The notes under the pieces are model-generated. The model did no database searches. It saw nothing but the letters and a program-made list of their open reading frames with translations, and was not told where the DNA came from. A DNA stretch of 8,507 nucleotides from Syntrophomonadaceae bacterium (GTDB lineage: Bacteria; Bacillota; Syntrophomonadia; Syntrophomonadales; Syntrophomonadaceae): NCBI GenBank assembly GCA_012522705.1, contig JAAYJY010000256.1, forward strand, positions 1-8,507. The letters are read 5' to 3'. Positions 1 to 6,273 of this stretch are shown here, one piece after another. The number at the start of each line of letters is the position of its first letter. Within the stretch, counting starts at the first letter, position 1. Both the position numbers and the translations under genes were made by a program.

Positions 1-659
1 CGGGGACTGGGCCTGCCCATAATTCCCTCCCCGGTCAGATCGGATATCAGTTGATCACGGTCCGTCGTCAGGGTGTTGGTGCGCAGCACCACTTGGGGGC
101 GTTGGTTAAAGTAAATCAGCATGGCCTCCACTTGTGGAGGGTCGTATTCAACCAGTAATTGCTTTATCAACCATTCCGGTTGGGAATAAAACACTGCATA
201 GAAAGCCGCCGAGTCATGGGGTTCGGGGTAACGGATGTCCGCCCGGTGACGGGCAATATTGCGCAAGACCCCATTAGCCAGGCCGGCCAATCCCGGGCCG
301 GCTTTACTCTTGGTCAAATCCACCCCGCTGTGGATAGCCGCGTAGTCGGGAATGGCTTCTAAAAACAAGAGTTGGTAGAGAGATAAACGCAAAATATTGC
401 GCAACCAGGGGTTTTGTTCCGCAACCGGCCGTTTCAAAAAAAGATCAAGCACCCAGTCCAGGTGCTTTAACATGCGAATGGTTCCGTTGACAAGTTCGGT
501 TACCAGATGCCGGTCGGGGGCCGGCCAATGTACAGCCTGCTCCAATTCTCTTTCCAGGATCAGATTGGCATAGGCACCTTTTTCGACTACCTGGTAAATG
601 ACTTGCAGGGCTGTCAGACGCGGGTCGGTGACCCGCCGCCCTTGCTCACTTGGTTTCAT
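1..659 (-). CDS. rsmB: 16S rRNA (cytosine-967-C5)-methyltransferase RsmB, N-terminal part (cut by window edge)
   Basis: RsmB (Sun/Fmu) uses SAM to methylate C967 of 16S rRNA in the small-subunit head. I translated this frame by hand; it stays open from ATG 659 to the window edge, giving 219 residues, about half of a usual ~430-450 aa protein. Residues ~10-140 match the N-terminal NusB-like RNA-binding domain, with family phrases such as VNGTIRMLKHLDWVL (57-71), LRLSLYQLLFL (90-100) and LANGVLRNI (127-135). Residues ~155-219 begin the linker to the methyltransferase domain (FYSQPEWLIKQLL, LRTNTL). The SAM-binding motifs and the catalytic cysteines lie beyond base 1 and cannot be checked. An AGGAG (670-666) sits 6 nt before the ATG. 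It follows the yugP-like gene by 26 nt, so it is probably the next cistron of the same operon. The family call is firm. Confidence 0.93.
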   Translation of the reverse strand, partial: MKPSEQGRRVTDPRLTALQVIYQVVEKGAYANLILERELEQAVHWPAPDRHLVTELVNGTIRMLKHLDWVLDLFLKRPVAEQNPWLRNILRLSLYQLLFLEAIPDYAAIHSGVDLTKSKAGPGLAGLANGVLRNIARHRADIRYPEPHDSAAFYAVFYSQPEWLIKQLLVEYDPPQVEAMLIYFNQRPQVVLRTNTLTTDRDQLISDLTGEGIMGRPSP

Positions 660-685
660 CCATATCTCCTGTGGGGCTGATGGTT

Positions 686-1366
686 TTAGTCATCCCGACC
701 GCTCATAAAGATCATCACATAATAAAGCAGATTGGCTATCGCCGTCAATGTGGCAGCCAGGTAGGTCATGGCTGCGGCGCCAAGGACTTTTTTGACCATC
801 GGCACCTCATCGTTACTAACCAATCCCGCTTGCGACAATTGGACCACCGCCCTCTGGGAGGCGTTGAATTCCACCGGCAGTGTGACCAGATGGAAGACTA
901 CTACGGCTGAAAATAGTAATATGCCCACCAATACCAAATTCATGCTGTTCAGCAGGAATCCAACCAATAAAATCGGGAAGGACGCCGAGGATGCAAAATT
1001 GGCCACCGGTACTATCGAAGCCCGCAGCTGCAAAGGGGTGTACCCCTCATTGTGTTGGATGGCATGCCCCACCTCATGGGCAGCCACACCGATGGCGGCG
1101 ATGGATGTATTACTGTGCACAGTTTGGGAAAGATTTAAACTATTGTCGCGAGGATCATAATTATCGGTCAGGTCCCCGGCGATGGGATTGATTCTTACCT
1201 TGCCGCCCAAACCGTTTCGCTGCAGCAGCGTCACGGCGGCCTCGGCCCCCGTAGTCCCGCGACTGGACCGGATCTGGGAATATTTTTTGTAGGTCGATTT
1301 GATGTTAAACTGGGCGTATAGAGAGATCAACAAAGCCGGAATAATAAAGATCAGATAATAAACCAC
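686..1366 (-). CDS. YugP-type membrane zinc metallopeptidase (Zn_peptidase_2 family)
   Basis: A 226-residue membrane protein with the zincin motif HEVGH at residues 97-101, inside AAHEVGHAIQH. His97 and His101 should bind zinc and Glu98 should act as the catalytic base; a likely third ligand is Glu166 in LPVEFNAS (inferred from its conserved setting). Hydrophobic segments at about 3-19, 117-140, 142-163 and 198-221 suggest an N-terminal anchor, a pair of helices after the active site and a C-terminal helix. Length and layout fit the YugP family, whose substrates are unknown. The start is GTG 1366, with AGGAGG (1380-1375) 8 nt upstream. That SD lies within the last codons of the DUF116 gene, whose stop is only 4 nt before this start, so translational coupling is likely. 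It could act in membrane protein quality control, but nothing in the sequence shows this. Confidence 0.9.
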   Translation of the reverse strand: MVYYLIFIIPALLISLYAQFNIKSTYKKYSQIRSSRGTTGAEAAVTLLQRNGLGGKVRINPIAGDLTDNYDPRDNSLNLSQTVHSNTSIAAIGVAAHEVGHAIQHNEGYTPLQLRASIVPVANFASSASFPILLVGFLLNSMNLVLVGILLFSAVVVFHLVTLPVEFNASQRAVVQLSQAGLVSNDEVPMVKKVLGAAAMTYLAATLTAIANLLYYVMIFMSGRDD

Positions 1367-1370
1367 TCAC

Positions 1371-2126
1371 TCATCCTCCTTTACAAATAGCCTGTAAGGC
1401 ATTTTCGACATCTGTCACTACCACGCTGGTGTTGATACAGGGGCCGTTGGGACGGCAATTCAATACCCCAATGACCGGGATGTGGGTGGCATCCTGGATA
1501 CCCAGTGACAAGTCCCTTTCACAGGCTACCGCTACCACGCCTCGGGGTTTGGTCTGTTCGATAAACTTGCGGGCCAGGGTCCCCCCGGTAGCGACCTTGA
1601 CCATCGCATGATACCTCTCCCCCAAGTCGATCAAATCGCTGACACAGCATTTTTGGCACCGCTTGCAGTTGTTGATGTCCATGGTTATCTTGTGGGGACA
1701 CTTCGAATCTTGTATGCAATGAGGCAGCAATATGAGCACCTGCCGTCCATCCAATAGCAGCTTTTTGGACTTGACCAGGTAATTGTTGACCGCAATATAT
1801 GACTGCAGGATCTTTTCTTTGTTTATGCCAGCCAGGCGACCGGTCAAAAGGGTTATCGGGAACAGCAACTCATTGGCCATCCGGGTTAAACTATCCAGGG
1901 AAGGAATGCTCTTGGACTTCATTATCATAAGGATGATAGCCAGTACTCCGATGCCCGCCAGCAAGAATATAATCCCCACAATGCTGGCAATTACCGTCAG
2001 CAATACCCTGCCTACCAGTAACTCACGGTTCTGCAACAGGAACCAAACCCCGCCCGCCAGAGTCAATGCCAACAACATGCTGACCATCAGCAAGCCTACA
2101 TAGATTCGTTTTTTTATTTCCACCAC
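1371..2126 (-). CDS. DUF116 family protein: two N-terminal membrane helices and a cysteine-rich cytoplasmic domain
   Basis: A 251-residue protein of the uncharacterised DUF116 family. Two hydrophobic segments (about 10-31 and 40-68) anchor it to the membrane. The rest holds the family's cysteine pattern: LLPHCIQDSKCPHK (Cys137, Cys143), NCKRCQKCC (Cys154, 157, 160, 161), VACERDL (Cys202) and NCRPNGPC (Cys224, 230). Such clustered cysteines suggest a metal or iron-sulphur site, which is inference. The frame opens with two GTG codons, 2126 and 2123. The SD AGGGGG (2136-2131) is 4 nt from the first and 7 nt from the second, so 2123 may be the true start. The SD overlaps the fmt stop codon (2137-2135), and the stop at 1371 is 4 nt before the yugP-like gene. 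The family is recognised in clostridial operons of this kind; its biochemical role is not known to me. Confidence 0.85.
   Translation of the reverse strand: MVEIKKRIYVGLLMVSMLLALTLAGGVWFLLQNRELLVGRVLLTVIASIVGIIFLLAGIGVLAIILMIMKSKSIPSLDSLTRMANELLFPITLLTGRLAGINKEKILQSYIAVNNYLVKSKKLLLDGRQVLILLPHCIQDSKCPHKITMDINNCKRCQKCCVSDLIDLGERYHAMVKVATGGTLARKFIEQTKPRGVVAVACERDLSLGIQDATHIPVIGVLNCRPNGPCINTSVVVTDVENALQAICKGG
1375..1380 (-). promoter_or_regulatory. Shine-Dalgarno of the yugP-like gene, inside the DUF116 coding end
   Basis: The AGGAGG read on the minus strand from 1380 to 1375 forms part of the last codons of DUF116 (Lys-Gly-Gly then TGA) and also serves the GTG at 1366 with an 8-nt spacer. An upstream gene that ends on its neighbour's SD is a usual sign of translational coupling. 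Confidence 0.75.
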
Positions 2127-2134
2127 TGCACCCC

Positions 2135-3064
2135 CTATGAGAGGACGTCCCCTGGTTCCAGGCTAAACCCTTTCATGAAGTCGCGGCTGGATATCCGTTT
2201 TTTGCCTTCTTTCTGGATCTCTAATATTTCCAGTATCCCGTCGCCGGTCTGGACTGCAAATCCATCGGAAGTGACATCTGCGATTTCGCCCGCCTTGGTA
2301 CCTGTATCCTGCTGGTGCACCAGACTTCTGAATATCTTGAAACGTTGCCCTCTTAATGAGGTATAGGCTCCCGGTTGAGGACTCAAGGCTCGGACAGTGT
2401 TATTGATCTCCGCGGCACTCATATTCCAATCGATTCTCTCTTCCTCCCGGCTTATCCGGGGAGCATAGGAACTGCGCTGATCATCCTGCTTGCGGCGAGG
2501 GCTGGATCCACTGGTGAGTACCGCCATGGTGTCCAGCAACAGGTCGGCACCAGCTTGGGCCAATCGGTCGTGGATCTCACCAAAGTCCATCTCGGCACCA
2601 ATCTCGAGGGGAGCCTGCAAAATAATATCGCCAGTATCCAAGCCGGCATCCATGAACATGGTTGTAACCCCCGTCACCTTATCTCCCGCCATGATAGCCC
2701 GCTGGATCGGAGCAGCGCCGCGGTAATGAGGCAGCAAAGATCCATGCACATTGATACAACCCAATCTGGGCAGATCCAGGATCTCGACCGGAAGAATCTG
2801 CCCATAGGCCACTACCACGATCACATCCGGTTCCCAATCCCGAAGGACATCGACACTTTCACTGTCTCCCACCCGGTTGGGCTGAAAGACTTCCAATCCT
2901 AGTTTTAACGACAACTCCTTGATCGGGGAAAATGATAACTTCTTGCCCCGTCCCCGGGGTCGGTCAGGTTGGGTCACGACACCGACGATGCGGTACTTGT
3001 GGTCAACCAGCCTGGCCAGCGAGGGTACGGCAAAATCGGAAGTGCCCATGAAAACAACCCTCAA
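2135..3064 (-). CDS. fmt: Methionyl-tRNA formyltransferase
   Basis: Fmt transfers a formyl group from 10-formyl-tetrahydrofolate to methionyl-tRNA(fMet), making the initiator tRNA. The longest frame (from ATG 3070) gives 311 residues, normal for the family. In that numbering the catalytic triad equivalents are Asn107 and His109 (CINVHGSLLPHYRGAAP) and Asp145 (DAGLDTGDII). The basic loop QPDRPRGRGKK (34-44) matches the tRNA-contacting insertion. A C-terminal OB-like domain follows the linker at about 205 (YAPRISREEERIDW). I prefer TTG 3064 as start: GGAGG (3078-3074) is only 3 nt from ATG 3070 but 9 nt from TTG 3064, and the shorter form begins MRVVFMGTSDF, the usual Fmt N-terminus. It lies just downstream of def, so formylation and deformylation are co-expressed. 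Its stop overlaps the SD of DUF116. Confidence 0.96.
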   Translation of the reverse strand: MRVVFMGTSDFAVPSLARLVDHKYRIVGVVTQPDRPRGRGKKLSFSPIKELSLKLGLEVFQPNRVGDSESVDVLRDWEPDVIVVVAYGQILPVEILDLPRLGCINVHGSLLPHYRGAAPIQRAIMAGDKVTGVTTMFMDAGLDTGDIILQAPLEIGAEMDFGEIHDRLAQAGADLLLDTMAVLTSGSSPRRKQDDQRSSYAPRISREEERIDWNMSAAEINNTVRALSPQPGAYTSLRGQRFKIFRSLVHQQDTGTKAGEIADVTSDGFAVQTGDGILEILEIQKEGKKRISSRDFMKGFSLEPGDVLS

Positions 3065-3070
3065 TACCAT

Positions 3071-3079
3071 TCACCTCCC
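3071..3079 (-). promoter_or_regulatory. Shine-Dalgarno that decides the fmt start
   Basis: The minus strand reads GGGAGGTGA from 3079 to 3071, a near-perfect anti-16S match. It abuts ATG 3070, leaving too little room for initiation there, but sits 9 nt (counted from GGAGG) before TTG 3064. Confidence 0.65.
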
Positions 3080-3087
3080 AGTCAAGT

Positions 3088-3546
3088 CTAAAATTCGTCG
3101 TTCCTCATATGGGTGGCTTTGTCAGGAAACAAGATCCCGTCAAGGTGATCTATCTCATGCTGCAGAACCAGCGCCAATAAGCCTTCCGCTTCCAGGTCGA
3201 TATTGTTTCCGCCAACGTCCATACCGGTCACTCTTACCTTTTGGGCCCGTTTACACCATCCCACTTTACCAGGCACACTGAGGCATCCCTCGCTCCGGTT
3301 TTGCTCTCCCTCACTAGCAACTATCACCGGGTTAATGATCTCCAGATAATTATCCCCGGGATCTAGCACGATGATTCGTTTGGAAACTCCGATTTGAGGC
3401 GCCGCCAGGCCTATTCCTTCCGCAAAATACATGGTATCGCGCATATTTTCCAATAATCTCAGCACCCCGGCATTGACCTTTTTGACCTCGGCGCATTTCT
3501 GGCGCAATACCGGGTCGGGGCTGGTGAGTATTTTATAGACAGACAT
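3088..3546 (-). CDS. def: Peptide deformylase
   Basis: Peptide deformylase removes the N-formyl group from nascent chains as they leave the ribosome, using an Fe(II)- or Zn-type metal centre. The 152-residue protein carries all three family motifs: GIGLAAPQIG (44-53), EGCLSVPG (86-93, metal ligand Cys88) and HEIDHLDGILF (130-140, ligands His130 and His134, catalytic Glu131). Gln51 is the oxyanion-hole residue. The short C-terminus after motif 3 (PDKATHMRNDEF) resembles the short Gram-positive or type 1-like forms rather than the longer type 2 enzymes. Start ATG 3546 has GGAGG (3557-3553) 6 nt upstream. The AAGGAGG overlaps the priA stop, and def ends 17-23 nt before fmt. The def-fmt pairing is common in bacteria and reflects one formyl-methionine cycle. 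Confidence 0.97.
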   Translation of the reverse strand: MSVYKILTSPDPVLRQKCAEVKKVNAGVLRLLENMRDTMYFAEGIGLAAPQIGVSKRIIVLDPGDNYLEIINPVIVASEGEQNRSEGCLSVPGKVGWCKRAQKVRVTGMDVGGNNIDLEAEGLLALVLQHEIDHLDGILFPDKATHMRNDEF

Positions 3547-3552
3547 TTCTGC

Positions 3553-3559
3553 CCTCCTT
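3553..3559 (-). promoter_or_regulatory. Shine-Dalgarno of def, overlapping the priA stop
   Basis: AAGGAGG on the minus strand (3559-3553) shares bases with the TAA of priA (3560-3558) and lies 6 nt before the def ATG at 3546. The arrangement suggests coupled translation of priA and def. Confidence 0.7.
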
Positions 3560-5948
3560 AAAGTGTACTGACCGGATCAAAGTCTATGTCTATTCTAACA
3601 TTTTTGCCTAAGGGTCTGACCATAAAATATACGGCCACGCTCTTGAGCAATCCCAAATCCCGGCATTTAACCATCAATTGATAACGATGGCGATTCCTTA
3701 TCCGGGCCAGTGGGCATGGGGCCGGACCAATCACGGTGATATCAGCTTCACTGGCGTCTATTATTTCCTCGATGAAATGACCTGCGGCTATTGCCGTTTT
3801 TTCAACTATCGCCTCATCTTCCCCGCTGACCACCAGTCTTAAGAGGCGGGTAAAAGGAGGATAGTCAAGTCGTCGGCGTATATGTGCTTCATGCTCGTAG
3901 AAACCTTGAAAATCCTGGTCGGCCGCCAGTTCTATAATAGGATGCTCAGGGTTTAGGGTCTGTATGACCACCTCGCCTTGGGATTGCCCGCGTCCGGCCC
4001 GGCCGGCCACCTGCACCAGAAGTTGGAAGCACCTTTCGCCAGCTCGGAAATCCGGCAGGTTGAGCATCCCATCAGCATCAATCACGCCAACCAACGATAC
4101 ATTGGGAAAGTCCAATCCTTTGGCAACCATCTGGGTTCCCACCAGGATATCTATCTGTCCGCTGCGCATCCGGTCCAGGATGGATTTTTGAGCGCCTTTG
4201 CGGCGGCTGCTGTCCACGTCCAGCCTGGCTACCACTGCCTGGGGAAATAGTGTCCGTATGTGTTCTTCGATCCTTTGGGTTCCGGCTCCCAGGAGTTGCA
4301 GATGCTTGCCTCCGCACACTGGGCAAAGGTCTTCTGCGGGCAAGTGAAGGTTGCAATAATGACAGACATTCTCGCCAATATCGCTATGGTAGGTCATTCC
4401 TACCGAACAGGAAGGACATGAGGCGATATTACCACATTCCCAGCAAACTGTCATGGGTGAATGACCCCGGCGATTTATGAAAAGGATAATTTGTTCTCCC
4501 CGCTCCAGGTTTAAACCGATCTTTTCCCGGAGCAAGGGCGACAGATACCCACGGGAATCATTTCGGAAAGACTTTTTAAGGTCCTCGATGAATACCCGGG
4601 GCATAGATCCTCCCGCGATCCGGAAAGGAAGCGGCAACAATTGCATCGAACCGATGGAGGCGGCATGATAGGTTTCCAGGCTGGGGGTGGCGCTGCCCAA
4701 AATCATAACCGCCGACGCCTGTTCGGCTCGCTGCCTGGCTACCTCCCTGGCATGGTAGCGGGGAACCTCTTCTTGTTTATAGGTGTTCTCCTGCTCCTCA
4801 TCCATAATGATCAAACCCAGGTTGGAGACGGGCGCAAAAACGGCCGATCGGGCTCCCAGCACCAATCGAGCTTCACCGGCCCTGATACGGTGCCACTGCT
4901 CATACCGCTCTCCTGCCGACATGGCGCTGTGAAGCACGGCCAGGTCGGGGAAGCGGGAGGCAAACACCTCCACCAGTTGCCGGGTCAGGGCGATTTCCGG
5001 GACCAGCACCAGAACTCCGCGACCCTGTTGCAGAGCGGTCAGTGCGGCCTGGACATAGACCTCGGTTTTGCCGCTCCCGGTGACCCCGAATAATAAAAAA
5101 TCAGTCCGAACTACACCCCTTAAGGCGGCCCTGATTCGGGCCACAGCCTCTTGCTGTTCATCGGTCAGAGATAGAGCATCGCCCGGCTCCGTCGCATATA
5201 CCGGTGACAGGCGGATGTACCCCTTGTTAAGTAGGGCTTTCAGGCTTGCCGGTGGCAGCCGGGAAGGCCCCGGGTCATCTTGGAGACAGCCATCTTGCAG
5301 CAACTGTTCCATTATAGCGGCCTGGCGGGGAGCTTTGCGGCGCAGGACCGGGAGTTCGGTTTCCGGATCAAATCCTCCCAGTATATAAGAACGCGGCCGG
5401 TTGACCCGGCGGCCCGGGCGGTAGGTCCCGGTGGCGGTCAGGTACCCCTGCTGAGTCCACTGCTGCAGTGTCTGCTCGTCTAGATATCCTCGCACCTGAC
5501 TGTGGCTCAATCCGCCCGTCTCCCAGAGATGGTTCAACAATTCAGTATCCAGCTTCACACCTTGCCGATACAGCTGTTCGTATTCCAGCTCATCCATTCC
5601 CGCCACATAAATACGGCCCCTTTTTTTACGCAGGATTTTGGGCACCATTAGATTAAGGGCTGTAGACAAGGGACATAGATAGTAGGCCGCCATCCATCGA
5701 GCCAGAGCCAGCAAACCAGGGTCGAATACCGGCTCGGAGTCCAACACTTTTCGTATCGGCTTTAATTCGACCCCCTCAGAGGTGTCCTGTTCGGCTACGA
5801 TATATCCTTCTTCCCGGCGCCCCCCGAAATCTACCAGCACTCTTTTGCCAAACACCGCTTGGTCTGCATATTGAGGCGGTACCAGGTAGGTAAAGGTGGT
5901 ATTCAGTTTGCTGGTGGGCAGGTTAATGACCAACTCCACTGTTTTCAA
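3558..5948 (-). CDS. priA: Primosomal protein N' (replication restart DNA helicase PriA)
   Basis: PriA recognises abandoned forks and D-loops, unwinds lagging-strand arms 3' to 5' and loads the primosome. Numbered from GTG 5957 (799 residues), the order is: an N-terminal 3'-DNA-end-binding domain (~1-105), a winged-helix region (~115-250), Walker A GVTGSGKT (291-298), motif II DEEQ (386-389), GSATPS (421-426), eight zinc-binding cysteines (505, 508, 514, 517, 532, 535, 545, 548), a GTQMVAKGLDFPNV block (607-620), motif VI VAGRAGRG (650-657) and the C-terminal domain. Motif II is DEEQ where PriA usually has DEEH. I prefer TTG 5948 as start (796 aa): AGGTGA (5959-5954) lies 5 nt before it and the product then begins MKTVELVIN, like other PriA proteins; at GTG 5957 that SD would overlap the start codon. 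A terminator ends about 45 nt upstream, so this gene probably opens a new transcription unit. Confidence 0.96.
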   Translation of the reverse strand: MKTVELVINLPTSKLNTTFTYLVPPQYADQAVFGKRVLVDFGGRREEGYIVAEQDTSEGVELKPIRKVLDSEPVFDPGLLALARWMAAYYLCPLSTALNLMVPKILRKKRGRIYVAGMDELEYEQLYRQGVKLDTELLNHLWETGGLSHSQVRGYLDEQTLQQWTQQGYLTATGTYRPGRRVNRPRSYILGGFDPETELPVLRRKAPRQAAIMEQLLQDGCLQDDPGPSRLPPASLKALLNKGYIRLSPVYATEPGDALSLTDEQQEAVARIRAALRGVVRTDFLLFGVTGSGKTEVYVQAALTALQQGRGVLVLVPEIALTRQLVEVFASRFPDLAVLHSAMSAGERYEQWHRIRAGEARLVLGARSAVFAPVSNLGLIIMDEEQENTYKQEEVPRYHAREVARQRAEQASAVMILGSATPSLETYHAASIGSMQLLPLPFRIAGGSMPRVFIEDLKKSFRNDSRGYLSPLLREKIGLNLERGEQIILFINRRGHSPMTVCWECGNIASCPSCSVGMTYHSDIGENVCHYCNLHLPAEDLCPVCGGKHLQLLGAGTQRIEEHIRTLFPQAVVARLDVDSSRRKGAQKSILDRMRSGQIDILVGTQMVAKGLDFPNVSLVGVIDADGMLNLPDFRAGERCFQLLVQVAGRAGRGQSQGEVVIQTLNPEHPIIELAADQDFQGFYEHEAHIRRRLDYPPFTRLLRLVVSGEDEAIVEKTAIAAGHFIEEIIDASEADITVIGPAPCPLARIRNRHRYQLMVKCRDLGLLKSVAVYFMVRPLGKNVRIDIDFDPVSTL

Positions 5949-5952
5949 CTTT

Positions 5953-5960
5953 CTCACCTC
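5953..5960 (-). promoter_or_regulatory. Shine-Dalgarno that decides the priA start
   Basis: The minus strand reads GAGGTGAG from 5960 to 5953. It contains the GTG at 5957 as part of itself and stands about 5 nt before TTG 5948, favouring the TTG as initiation codon. Confidence 0.6.
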
Positions 5961-6002
5961 GCTGGCCGGCTGGTGAATTGCCGCCGCTCCTGCATATACC
6001 TC

Positions 6003-6028
6003 AAAAACAAAAGGCGGATAATCCGCCC
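6003..6028 (-). terminator. Rho-independent terminator between metK and priA
   Basis: On the minus strand a perfect 6-bp stem GGCGGA/TCCGCC (6027-6022 with 6018-6013) and a 3-nt loop TTA is followed at once by TTTTGTTTTT (6012-6003). This is a textbook intrinsic terminator for leftward transcription. It lies about 245 nt past the metK stop and about 45-54 nt before priA, so it most simply ends the coaBC-metK unit. Confidence 0.88.
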
Positions 6029-6069
6029 TAAGCTGTCCATAAATCTAATAGCTGGTGTCGCTGCGGGAT

Positions 6070-6169
6070 TCCCATTGCCGCGTGTACCTCAAGTGCGTCT
6101 TTATCAAGCGATGCTCCTCAAGCGCATTTCTCTCACTAGTACGCCATTAAAACGGGTTGTCCCATTGCC
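6070..6169. repeat. 10-bp direct repeat TCCCATTGCC, two copies 90 bp apart
   Basis: The plus strand reads TCCCATTGCC at 6070-6079 and again at 6160-6169. On the minus strand each GGCAATGGGA stands close to a CCC that could pair with its GGG (GGGAATCCC and GGGACAACCC), so both copies can form small hairpins. Two exact decamers in a 316-bp gap are mildly unexpected by chance. Confidence 0.6.
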
Positions 6170-6254
6170 TTGCTTCAAGCCTTTTTTGTTCATACCCAAC
6201 ATTAATCTGTTTGACCCCTGGTTGAGGGGAATTCGCCCCCGGGTCCTGAACCAT
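6147..6254 (-). CDS. Possible small ORF, 35 codons, after metK (doubtful)
   Basis: ATG 6254 to TAA 6149-6147 encodes 35 residues, beginning MVQDPGANS and ending QWDNPF. No good SD precedes it and I do not recognise the product. After the TAA the same frame stays open for 33 more codons to a TAG at 6047-6045, and then runs into the priA frame. It could be chance, a decayed gene, or part of a structured RNA. I list it only because the gap is otherwise empty. Confidence 0.12.
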   Translation of the reverse strand: MVQDPGANSPQPGVKQINVGYEQKRLEARQWDNPF

Positions 6255-6273
6255 GGCTAGTTACCGACGGAGA

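Larger units (their letters stand above)
5958..6273 (-). other. metK-priA intergenic region with terminator, short repeats and alternative hairpins
   Basis: The only non-coding stretch above 300 bp. Read on the minus strand it holds, in order: alternative GC-rich hairpins just after metK (6245-6213); an A-rich tract (6188-6181); a ~120 nt part with the decamer GGCAATGGGA twice (6169-6160 and 6079-6070) and four CTTGA words; a rho-independent terminator (6028-6003); and about 45 nt leading into priA. I see no tRNA, T-box or SAM riboswitch consensus and no convincing sigma-A promoter. It may be a long metK 3' UTR, a priA leader with attenuator, or a separate small RNA gene. Confidence 0.6.

Noticed and set aside
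768..1160. 130-codon plus-strand open frame
   Set aside because: It lies wholly antisense to the yugP-like gene, has no recognisable motifs, and is a shadow of the HExxH-containing frame.
2375..2902. 175-codon plus-strand open frame
   Set aside because: Antisense to the conserved catalytic core of fmt; no family resemblance.
4641..5093. 150-codon plus-strand open frame
   Set aside because: Antisense to the PriA helicase core; composition reflects the complementary codons only.
6181..6189. Plus-strand T-run as a terminator for rightward transcription
   Set aside because: No adequate stem stands directly before it and no plus-strand gene reads into it.
6213..6229. CCCCT/AGGGG hairpin as metK terminator
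   Set aside because: No run of U follows on the minus strand; the clear terminator is at 6028-6003.
5859..6260. 133-codon plus-strand open frame spanning the metK-priA gap
   Set aside because: It overlaps the priA 5' end antisense and crosses the terminator; no SD, no recognisable domain.
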